Source: an uncultured Lewinella sp.
GTDB lineage: Bacteria; Bacteroidota; Bacteroidia; Chitinophagales; Saprospiraceae
Length of the DNA stretch: 64,000 nt
NCBI GenBank assembly: GCA_937873655.1
Contig: CALMYQ010000024.1
Span: 18,935-82,934 of the forward strand
Direction of reading: 5' to 3'
Positions 18,305 to 25,394 of this stretch are shown here, in pieces. The translations under genes and the position numbers were made by a program. Within the stretch, counting starts at the first letter, position 1. Each line of letters starts with the position of its first letter. Under the pieces are notes generated by a model, which was not told the DNA's origin, made no database searches, and was given only the letters and a program-made list of their open reading frames with translations.

Positions 18305-20725
18305 TTATTCCGCCGCCCTCACCTCCAACCGCACCTTCCCCCCAAACGGATCCCCCTCCACCTGGTATTTCCCCTTCCGCTTCACCGCCGAAACCGTCTG
18401 CACTTTTTCCCCGCCGGGCAGATACACCAGCCCCGAAGCCTTATCCGCATTGCCGAAAACCATCAATTCCAGGCGGCTCCAGTCCATATCCTTGGTGGTT
18501 TGGGCCAGTTGGATATGCGGGATGACGGCCCCGCTGCGGACGAGCAGCACGATCGGGATCTTTCCGGCCCTGATCTCGTGCCAGCCGCCTGAATAGGTCA
18601 TATGGCTTTGATAATCAATCCACTGACCCGGCGGAAGGTAGACCTGGCGACTTTCCGCTTCCTCAAACAAGGGCGCCACCAGCAGGTCCGACCCCAGCAG
18701 GTACTCATTATCGACCAGCCACGATCCCGGATCTTTCGGGTATTCAACAAACAGCGCCCGGACCATCGGCAGGCCGCGCTCGGTGCAATCCTTGGCCTGG
18801 GCGTAGATATAGGGCATCAGCCGGTACCTCAGGTTATCCGCCTCCCGGAACAGTTCCAGGAATTCAGGGCTGTACTCCCACGGCTCCTTCGGCGGCGCGC
18901 CGTGCGCCCGGCTATGGGATAACAGCAACCCGAACGGCGCCCACCGGCGGTATAGCGATTCGGGTGTTTTCTGGACGAAACCGCCGATGTCGTGGCTCCA
19001 GAATGAGAAGCCTGACAGGCCGAAGGATAGCCCCCCGCGCAGACTGGCCGCCATGGCATTGTCCGTATTGGCTGCGTCGCCGCCCCAATGCAGCGGATAC
19101 CGCTGACTGCCCGCCCAGGCGCTTCGCGCCCAGATGATGCGCTCCCCGTGTATTTCCTGGGTCAGGTCGGAAACCACCTTGTTGTAGCGCAAGGGATAAA
19201 GGTTGTGCTCATAAAAACCGGTCCTGCCGGAGGCGAAAAGCCCGTTGGCCGGCGCCGCTTCACCGAAATCCACCTTGATGGCCCCGACCCCGAGCCGCAG
19301 CAGGTTGCCGATCTTTTCCCGGTACCAGTCCAGTGTTGCCGGATTTGAAAAATCCAGCACGGCGTCCTCGTAGGGCAGATTGCCCTTGTTGTTGCGGACG
19401 TACAGCTTCTTCTCCAGGATTTCGGGAAACAGCCGGTTCTTGGGCACGAAATACGGCAATTGCCAAAGACTGATGTGGAAGCCCTGGTCCTTCAGGTCGC
19501 TGATCATTTTAGCCGGATCATCAAACCGGGAAGCTGCGAATTCGTAGTCGCAACGCCAGTCGGTTTCAAACCAGCCGGTGTCGAAGTGGATGACATCGGC
19601 GGGTATCTTGTACCGGCGCAGATCGGCAGCCACTTTGCGGCCGTCCGTCTCGGAAAAATAAGTGATCCGGCTCATCCAGAAACCGAAGGACCACAGCGGC
19701 GGCATAGGCGATTTTCCGGTCAGGTTGGTGTACTCGTCGAGGATATCCTTGGGGTCGCCCAGGAAGATGAACAGGTCCAGCGCTTCGTCGCCGATCATGA
19801 GCGACATCACGCTGGCGATGTATTTACCGAAATCGCACGTGATCGGGGAGGAGGTGTGCATGAACATCCCGTATCCCCGGCTGCTCATGAAGAACGGGAT
19901 GGGCTTGTACATGGTCTCGTTCATCACGCCGTTGGAGTCGTCCGTCCACAACACCACTTTGCTGCCGCGCTTGTTGAAATTGGTGAACGATTCCCCGCAC
20001 CCGAAGATCTTTTCATCGGGGGAAAGCGACCAGGCGGCTGAGATGCTGCGTGAATAGTCGGCGGCCCGGCGGACAAAGGAGAACGGCAATACCGGCGTAA
20101 AGGTCTTGCCGGCATTGTCCCGGTTGTGGTTGGTGCTGGTCAGCAGTTTCCCGGCGGCGTCCCGGATCTCGATATGCCATGGATTTTGTGTAATGGTCAC
20201 CGATCCGAACGGACTGGTGTACCGGTGGCCGTCCGGCGTTTTGCTGTATTTCCATGAAGACTTATCCTGCGGCGCCGTACCGGTGGCCAGCATCATTGAG
20301 GGTTGGTCGGGGCCGACCTCGGTGCCGGTACTGGCCCGGATGCGGATGGTTTTGGGAGAGACGAATTCAACGGAAAAAGGAAGCGAAGGAGAGGCCGCGT
20401 ATTCGATGCCCGGAAACTCATTGGCGGGCACACTTTGCAATCCGGCCAGGATATTGTCGAACGCCATGCGCGTAACGTATTCGTATCTGCTGTAGACGAT
20501 CTCCCCTTTTCCGGTATTCGGGTCGAATTTACCCAGACTGTCGGCCAGGTAATAGGTGTTGGAAAAATTGCGGAAATCGCCTGAAATATCCACCGGTTCA
20601 TTCATCAGGGCCTGGTTGGGATCGCCGGAGGATACCGGGATCTGGGCGCATAGCAGGTTTGAAAATAAAAGGACTGCCGGAAGGAACAACCGGCTGGAGA
20701 TCGTTTTAAAGTTGGCGTTTGTCAT
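18305..20725 (-). CDS. Secreted GH31 alpha-xylosidase-like enzyme
   Basis: An 806-residue exported GH31 retaining alpha-glycosidase. A signal peptide ends near LLCAQ. The catalytic barrel has FHFDTGWF-like context (HFDTGWF, about 380-386), the nucleophile in KVDFGE (Asp486) and the acid/base in HWGGD (Asp550); the YicI-type KxDFGE and HWGGD pattern points to alpha-xylosidase rather than alpha-glucosidase. N-terminal beta-sandwich and C-terminal beta domains are present, and length fits. The membrane-anchored winged-helix regulator gene lies 72 bases upstream on the same strand. Likely role: removing alpha-linked xylose from xyloglucan-type oligosaccharides. Confidence 0.88.
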   Translation of the reverse strand: MTNANFKTISSRLFLPAVLLFSNLLCAQIPVSSGDPNQALMNEPVDISGDFRNFSNTYYLADSLGKFDPNTGKGEIVYSRYEYVTRMAFDNILAGLQSVPANEFPGIEYAASPSLPFSVEFVSPKTIRIRASTGTEVGPDQPSMMLATGTAPQDKSSWKYSKTPDGHRYTSPFGSVTITQNPWHIEIRDAAGKLLTSTNHNRDNAGKTFTPVLPFSFVRRAADYSRSISAAWSLSPDEKIFGCGESFTNFNKRGSKVVLWTDDSNGVMNETMYKPIPFFMSSRGYGMFMHTSSPITCDFGKYIASVMSLMIGDEALDLFIFLGDPKDILDEYTNLTGKSPMPPLWSFGFWMSRITYFSETDGRKVAADLRRYKIPADVIHFDTGWFETDWRCDYEFAASRFDDPAKMISDLKDQGFHISLWQLPYFVPKNRLFPEILEKKLYVRNNKGNLPYEDAVLDFSNPATLDWYREKIGNLLRLGVGAIKVDFGEAAPANGLFASGRTGFYEHNLYPLRYNKVVSDLTQEIHGERIIWARSAWAGSQRYPLHWGGDAANTDNAMAASLRGGLSFGLSGFSFWSHDIGGFVQKTPESLYRRWAPFGLLLSHSRAHGAPPKEPWEYSPEFLELFREADNLRYRLMPYIYAQAKDCTERGLPMVRALFVEYPKDPGSWLVDNEYLLGSDLLVAPLFEEAESRQVYLPPGQWIDYQSHMTYSGGWHEIRAGKIPIVLLVRSGAVIPHIQLAQTTKDMDWSRLELMVFGNADKASGLVYLPGGEKVQTVSAVKRKGKYQVEGDPFGGKVRLEVRAAE

Positions 20726-20797
20726 GGTGTGTTGGATTACGGCCGGTAAGTGGGCCAGGGCCGTAAATATAAGAAGTATTCGCTTATCCGAAGGAGT

Positions 20798-21754
20798 TCA
20801 GTTCAATCCCGAATACGCCCAGTAAGAAGGCGCCTCCAGTTTGTAACCCACTCCATGGACGCTGGTGATTTTGACCGACTCATCCCCGTTCAATTTTTTT
20901 CGCAAGCGGGAAATGAATACATCCAGGCTGCGGCCTACAACAATGCCTTCGTCCTCCCAGACCTCCTTCAGGATCTGATCCCTTTCCAGCAATTGGTTGG
21001 GATGGCGGCACAGGTAACGCAGTAATTTGCTTTCGCGGTAGGTCAGTTCCTGCCTTAAGGAGCCCCTGATCAGCAATTGATTATCCGGATCGAAGGTAAA
21101 CTGGCCCAGACGGTGGAGTCCGTTCCCGTTTTGTTGATGCCCGTTTCCGGAGTAGCTCCCAACATCAACGGCCTGATCCGGGGCGGACCGGAACCCCCCC
21201 TTCAAGTATAGGATAATATACCCTCCAAGCAATAATACGATCGCGAAGGGAATTGCGAAACGCCAGAGGCTCGCCATATGGGTTATGACCGGAGGGGGGG
21301 CTGTGAACTTGAGGTTGTAACACTGGTTTGCCCGCAACCGCCCTCCGCAGGGCGCCCATTCCGCTCCGTTCCGGGTATCGGCCGTATAGCCGAGCAGGAG
21401 TTCCTGGGTTTCACAATCCAATACGGCCACGTCGTATGCTCCTTTGATCCCGTGTTTGAGCAGGGCCCGTTCCAGGAAATAGGGCAGGGTATCGTAGTTG
21501 AAATCCCGGTTCAGTTTCAATAGGAACACGTTGGGGGCCGGCATTTTTACAGGCGGGATCGCTGATGTGGAATCCCCTTCCTCGCGAAGCAGCAGGTTGG
21601 CCGTTAGCCGGAGGGCAAGGTTGACCTTATCAGCATAGCTGTCCGCGGTTTGCTGGTTAAAGTTAGGCTTGAACCAGAGTTGCTGGACCACAAACAGGAT
21701 CAGCACCAGAAAGGCCGCCGCGAACGTCAAATGTTGGGATAATTTATGGCGCAT
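20798..21754 (-). CDS. Membrane-anchored OmpR-type winged-helix regulator
   Basis: A 318-residue protein with a transmembrane segment near residues 10-28, an extracytoplasmic domain of about 130 residues, a second transmembrane segment near 165-187, and a C-terminal OmpR/PhoB winged helix (about 215-312) with RSLDVFISRLRKKL and HGVGYKLE. There is no receiver or kinase domain, so it resembles ToxR/CadC one-component membrane regulators, but with both ends cytosolic-facing. It lies just upstream of the GH31 gene on the same strand and may control it. Its -7 box TAATTTTG lies only 4 bases before the ATG, so the mRNA may be leaderless. Confidence 0.8.
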   Translation of the reverse strand: MRHKLSQHLTFAAAFLVLILFVVQQLWFKPNFNQQTADSYADKVNLALRLTANLLLREEGDSTSAIPPVKMPAPNVFLLKLNRDFNYDTLPYFLERALLKHGIKGAYDVAVLDCETQELLLGYTADTRNGAEWAPCGGRLRANQCYNLKFTAPPPVITHMASLWRFAIPFAIVLLLGGYIILYLKGGFRSAPDQAVDVGSYSGNGHQQNGNGLHRLGQFTFDPDNQLLIRGSLRQELTYRESKLLRYLCRHPNQLLERDQILKEVWEDEGIVVGRSLDVFISRLRKKLNGDESVKITSVHGVGYKLEAPSYWAYSGLN

Positions 21755-21758
21755 GGCC

Positions 21759-21766
21759 CAAAATTA
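21759..21766 (-). promoter_or_regulatory. -7 box TAATTTTG for the winged-helix regulator
   Basis: Exact TAnnTTTG match on the minus strand ending 4 bases before the ATG at 21754. The start of transcription would fall at or next to the start codon. No good -33 TTTG is seen at the usual distance. Confidence 0.4.
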
Positions 21767-21851
21767 AGACCTTTTAGCCAACTGCCGGCAGCTTTTACAT
21801 TTCGTTTACACTGTTTTACAGCCTTTTAGCCCCAAAGAAAATGTATGCCGA

Positions 21852-21859
21852 TAGCTTTG
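21852..21859 (+). promoter_or_regulatory. -7 box TAGCTTTG for the small secreted protein
   Basis: Exact TAnnTTTG match 32 bases before ATG 21892. Because it follows the in-frame ATG at 21841, it argues for the downstream start, which also begins a clean signal peptide. Confidence 0.5.
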
Positions 21860-21891
21860 TGCCATTCCAATCACACATCAAAAATGTTATT

Positions 21892-22302
21892 ATGAAAAAA
21901 GCGAATGTTTTTGTTTTGACGATCTTCATGCTGGCGGCCGCCACCTCGGTTTTTGCCCAAAGTGATTTCCGCAATTGCTCTGCCGCCTTCCTCAACGGCA
22001 AGATGGTGGTCGACCAATATACGGATGACGGTAAGTGCATCCTGTCGCAGAAAGCAACCGGCGAATTAACCGTTTGCACCGCCGAACTTTTTCCGGATAA
22101 GTCTATTCCAAAGGATAAGATCGAATTCAAGATCGCCATCCGGGATAAGAACACCGGCACCCTGACCATGTTCTCAGCCGACACTTTTGTAAAAGCCGAT
22201 ATGCAGGAGATCATGGCCAAGTGCACCCCCGGCGACCATATCGTACTGATCACCATGGCCCGGGAGTATGCTTTGCCGCATAATGAGATACTGGTAAATT
22301 GA
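21892..22302 (+). CDS. Small secreted protein of unknown function
   Basis: A 136-residue protein with a clear signal peptide (MKKANVFVLTIFML, cleavage after VFAQ). The mature part has three Cys in NCS, GKCIL and KCTPGD contexts plus VCTAEL, so disulphides are possible. I do not recognise a family. An in-frame ATG 51 bases upstream is rejected because it precedes the -7 box and would place charged residues ahead of the signal. It ends next to an inverted heptamer array and converges with the esterase gene. Confidence 0.65.
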   Translation: MKKANVFVLTIFMLAAATSVFAQSDFRNCSAAFLNGKMVVDQYTDDGKCILSQKATGELTVCTAELFPDKSIPKDKIEFKIAIRDKNTGTLTMFSADTFVKADMQEIMAKCTPGDHIVLITMAREYALPHNEILVN

Positions 22303-22304
22303 AG

Positions 22305-22423
22305 TTGTAAGCGGTAAGTCGTAAGTCGAAAGTCGTAAGTCGTAAGTGCCCTTTATTCAGCAGCTTACGACTTATAACTTACGACTTATAACTTACGACT
22401 TATAACTTACGACTTACGACTAC
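22305..22423. repeat. Inverted pair of GTAAGTC heptamer arrays
   Basis: The left arm (22305-22348) has GTAAGTC-type 7-bp units; the right arm (22363-22423) has the same units reversed (ACTTACG/ACTTATA). The arms can fold into a long hairpin around a 14-base loop, between two converging genes, so a bidirectional terminator role is plausible. Same family as 32347-32459 and 63674-63784. Confidence 0.85.
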
Positions 22424-23289
22424 CTATGAAAACTACTCCCCACAAACTTCAACACCTCCGGCAGGGCGGTCCGCCAGTAATCCCAATTGTGGATGCCGTC
22501 GCGGACGCGGAATTCGTGGGGTACACCTTTGTCGATCAGCAGGGCGTGCAGCTCCATATTGCCTTTGATGAGGAAGTCGCCGTCGCCGCAATCGATATAA
22601 TACTTTACCTTTTTGAGGTCGTCGGCGTTGGCGCTTTCCACAATACCCAGGATCCAGTTCTGCTTGAGGTGGTCGGTCAGGCGGGCTTCGCCTGCGTGTT
22701 CGCCGTAGGGTGGTCCGAATACATTTTTCCAGGTTTCATCGGGCATATCGATCAGTTCCTTTTCCGTAAAGATGCCGGCGCTCAGCGGAGCCGCTGCAGT
22801 GAAGAGGTCGGGATGTTTCATCGCCATGATCAGGGTGCCGTGGCCGCCCATAGACAGGCCTGCAATAGCCCGGAATTCCCTGGTCGGGCGGGTGCGCAGG
22901 CCGGCGTCGATATGCGGGATGAATTCCTTGATGAAAAAGTCCTCCCACATGACCTTCCCGTCGGCACTGTTGATATACCAGCTCACCCCGGCGTCGGGCA
23001 TCACGATGATCATCGGCGGCGCTTCCCCACTGTTGATCACCCGGTCTGCGATCCGGTCGACCTCCCCGAATTGGGTCCAGCCTATTTCATCGTCCGTATA
23101 ACCATGCAGGAGATACAGCACCGGATAATGCCGGTTGGAAATATTGTAGTCCGACGGCAGGTAGACGCTGTATTCCACGTTCGTACCCAGGATCGGACTT
23201 TTGACCGTCAGGCTTTCCTTGATGATGCCTTGTTGGGCGAATGCCGCTATTGCAGCGGCGGATAGGAAAATGGTGAGTATGTATCGCAT
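22420..23289 (-). CDS. Secreted esterase (antigen-85/feruloyl-esterase family)
   Basis: A 289-residue exported alpha/beta-hydrolase of the PF00756 type. The signal peptide ends at AAFAQQ. YLLHGYTDDE gives the oxyanion region, GLSMGG holds the nucleophile (Ser146), and HNWDYWR near the C-terminus contains the catalytic His. Such enzymes in glycan-degrading bacteria often remove feruloyl or acetyl groups from xylan, which would suit the nearby GH31 and GH39-like enzymes, though the acyl group cannot be inferred. Its C-terminal codons run up to the heptamer array, and 8-bp repeats lie just upstream of its start. Confidence 0.82.
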   Translation of the reverse strand: MRYILTIFLSAAAIAAFAQQGIIKESLTVKSPILGTNVEYSVYLPSDYNISNRHYPVLYLLHGYTDDEIGWTQFGEVDRIADRVINSGEAPPMIIVMPDAGVSWYINSADGKVMWEDFFIKEFIPHIDAGLRTRPTREFRAIAGLSMGGHGTLIMAMKHPDLFTAAAPLSAGIFTEKELIDMPDETWKNVFGPPYGEHAGEARLTDHLKQNWILGIVESANADDLKKVKYYIDCGDGDFLIKGNMELHALLIDKGVPHEFRVRDGIHNWDYWRTALPEVLKFVGSSFHR

Positions 23290-23301
23290 GACTGTTGTTT
23301 T

Positions 23302-23334
23302 GAGGAACCGATTCCTCAGTTCCTCGATTCCTCA
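23302..23334. repeat. 8-bp GAGGAAYY units in mixed orientation
   Basis: One GAGGAACC unit (23302-23309) is followed by three reversed units (ATTCCTC, GTTCCTC, ATTCCTC). This is the same unit family as the direct array at 3503-3558. It lies in the leader of the esterase gene. Confidence 0.75.
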
Positions 23335-23341
23335 ATAAAAA

Positions 23342-23860
23342 TCAATCCCTGCCCGGAGGGCGGGGGCCGCGCTTTGGCATCACCAGGCTGTCAGGCGGAT
23401 AAGTGGCCTTGAGGTTGTCCATGATGCCCTCTGCCCAGGAAATGAGCAGTTCGCGCTGGGCGTCAGACAGCACGGCATCCCGGTGGATCCAGGTATAGGA
23501 AGCCAGCGGCATTTCGTGTTCTTTCACCTCGTCGATCACCTCTTCCAGTTTGTGGTTCTGGATCGCGATCCGCCGGGAGGTGAAATCGGAGAAATTCAGG
23601 TGCCGCTTGCCGTCTTCGATATGGTTGCCGATCCACCAGGCAAAGGGCTGGACGCCGGCGTACCAGGGGTACTCGGTTTTGTTGGTATGGCAATCGTTGC
23701 AGGCTACTTTCAGTACAGCCTGTACATCAGCCGGAACAGGGTATTTCGCGGCAATGCCGTTGGTTTCGTCACCCGAGAGGTTCTTTTCCGGCCGGATAAA
23801 CTGGATGACCACCAGCAAGACCGCCAGAGCAATGAGCGTGTATCTAAGGATCTTTTTCAT
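23342..23860 (-). CDS. Haem-binding domain protein (CxxCH)
   Basis: A 172-residue membrane-anchored protein with one N-terminal transmembrane helix (about 5-22) and a haem c attachment motif CNDCH (Cys54, Cys57, His58) followed by NKTEYPWY, the signature of the PF14376 haem-binding family common in Bacteroidota. It is likely anchored in the cytoplasmic membrane with the haem domain outside, acting in electron transfer or sensing; the partner is unknown. It is transcribed from a near-consensus promoter at 23914-23921 and is followed by the esterase gene after 52 bases. Confidence 0.8.
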   Translation of the reverse strand: MKKILRYTLIALAVLLVVIQFIRPEKNLSGDETNGIAAKYPVPADVQAVLKVACNDCHTNKTEYPWYAGVQPFAWWIGNHIEDGKRHLNFSDFTSRRIAIQNHKLEEVIDEVKEHEMPLASYTWIHRDAVLSDAQRELLISWAEGIMDNLKATYPPDSLVMPKRGPRPPGRD

Positions 23861-23913
23861 GTGTAAATGTTGGTTTTGATGAAAATTGTGCAGAGCGTGG
23901 TCCTGAAACCGGT

Positions 23914-23921
23914 CAAATATA
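23914..23921 (-). promoter_or_regulatory. -7 box TATATTTG for the haem-binding gene
   Basis: Exact TAnnTTTG on the minus strand, 54 bases before the start at 23860. It faces away from an identical octamer at 23976 on the plus strand; between them CTGATT...AATCAG (23923-23944) forms a small inverted repeat. Confidence 0.55.
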
Positions 23922-23975
23922 GCTGATTCCTGAAAAAAAATCAGGTGACTTATAGCGAATCAGTCAAAAGTTACT

Positions 23976-23983
23976 TATATTTG
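23976..23983 (+). promoter_or_regulatory. -7 box TATATTTG for the response-regulator gene
   Basis: Exact TAnnTTTG on the plus strand, 130 bases before ATG 24113, giving a leader of about 120 bases. It is the divergent partner of the box at 23914-23921. Confidence 0.45.
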
Positions 23984-24112
23984 GGTACCCATCAAAACCT
24001 TCACTTTTCAGAGTAAGTAGTTCAGAGCCAAATGTATAGCATAGATTTCAGCTGGATTGACCCGGTATAATTGAGCCCTTTTTGCTTTTGTAAGATCAAA
24101 ACCCGATATGCT

Positions 24113-24886
24113 ATGCTCCGAGCCATTATCATTGATGACCAGGTGGAAAGCCTGCATGCTGTTGCCGCACAGGTGAAGGAAAACTGTCCGAATGTCGAAG
24201 TCGTAGCCCAATGCGACGGCGCTCTGGAAGGATTAAAAGCCATCCGCAGCCTCAATCCGGATCTGGTATTGCTGGACATTGAGATGCCCGGCATGACCGG
24301 CCTGGAAATGATCGAACAGATCCCTGATTTCAGGTTCGGCCTTATTTTCATTACCGCCTACAATGAGTTTGCCGTACGCGCCTTCAAGCTCAGCGCGATG
24401 GATTACCTGCTCAAACCCATCGAGCCGGATGAGTTAAAGCGAGCTGTTGACAAGGTCGAACAGAAAACCGCACGCGACAAGACATTGGAGCAGTTCCAGA
24501 TGATGGTATCGCTGTTGAACAGCAATATGGGCCGCAACGGTAACGGGCGGGACAACCAGCGGTACAAGATTACCCTGCCGATCGAAGAAAAGATCATGTT
24601 CGTACCGATGGAGCAGATACTCTGGATCGAAGCGGCGCAGAACTACTGCATCTTCCACTTTGCGGACGGCGCCAATCAATTGATCTCCAGAAACATCGGG
24701 ACCTACGACAACAGCCTGGAACCCAACGGCTTCATGCGGGTCCATCGCTCTCATATTGTGAACCTGTACCACGTGAAGGAATACCTCCGCCAGGATGGCG
24801 GCAGTTTGAAGCTGGTAAACGGCAAATTGCTGGAGATTTCGCGGAATAAGCGGGATGCGGTGCTGGAGCGGTTAAAGGATTTATAA
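24113..24886 (+). CDS. LytTR-family response regulator
   Basis: A 257-residue cytosolic regulator. The receiver domain (1-120) has the acidic pair DD (8-9), the phospho-acceptor Asp55 in LLDIEMPG, and a Lys in LLKPIEP. The C-terminal LytTR DNA-binding domain (about 155-255) has LWIEAAQNYC and FMRVHRSHIVNL. ATG 24113 is preferred over an in-frame TTG at 24071 because the receiver's first strand follows it directly. Its natural partner is a LytS-type kinase; one is encoded at 27110-30250, separated by the orphan and peroxidase genes. The gene is GC-rich, but composition drops sharply right after its stop. Confidence 0.88.
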   Translation: MLRAIIIDDQVESLHAVAAQVKENCPNVEVVAQCDGALEGLKAIRSLNPDLVLLDIEMPGMTGLEMIEQIPDFRFGLIFITAYNEFAVRAFKLSAMDYLLKPIEPDELKRAVDKVEQKTARDKTLEQFQMMVSLLNSNMGRNGNGRDNQRYKITLPIEEKIMFVPMEQILWIEAAQNYCIFHFADGANQLISRNIGTYDNSLEPNGFMRVHRSHIVNLYHVKEYLRQDGGSLKLVNGKLLEISRNKRDAVLERLKDL

Positions 24887-25006
24887 CCTTGTTCGTTAAT
24901 TAAAATAGAGGCGACGTTCATTAAAACCTGTACTTTATACATGGAATACCAGCGGGAATTCCTGTTGTGATAATTTTAGAAAAATTATTTAGATCAAGAA
25001 AAGATT

Positions 25007-25345
25007 ATGCCACTGATTGACCTTACAGGACCTAACATACAAAAAGATGGTAATAAATTGCATCAAGAAGATAAAGCCGACTATGATGGCCCCGATGTTA
25101 TTTTTTATGAAGCGGATATGCTGATAGCCTCAGGAGGCCAGATTAAAGATTTGGTTCCCATAAATATTGTGGTGAAATCAAGCAAATACAACTCACTGGA
25201 TCCGCTTCGAATCAAAGTACTTGCAAAGCGGAATCTCTCCTCACCTTTGGGATTTGAGAATTTGGCAGTAGGACCATGGCCGCCATACTATCATCAAACT
25301 TCACCTGTGCCGCCAGGGACTGTTTTACCTGACGATGAACTTTAG
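25007..25345 (+). CDS. Orphan 112-residue protein upstream of the DyP peroxidase
   Basis: No recognised family and no signal or membrane segment. It is acidic to neutral, with a proline-rich tail ending in PGTVLPDDEL. The segment DVIFYEADML...IKDLVPINIVV...SLDPLRI resembles the N-terminal extension of the peroxidase encoded 49 bases downstream (EIIYYYAADVEKLL...VVEIKIVE...SLDPSSLL). The two may share a small domain, or this protein may assemble with the enzyme. The gene is AT-rich like the following 4 kb. Confidence 0.6.
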   Translation: MPLIDLTGPNIQKDGNKLHQEDKADYDGPDVIFYEADMLIASGGQIKDLVPINIVVKSSKYNSLDPLRIKVLAKRNLSSPLGFENLAVGPWPPYYHQTSPVPPGTVLPDDEL

Positions 25346-25394
25346 GTACTTGATAGATAAAAAATTGATTTTAAAGAAGTTAATTTAAAGATTA

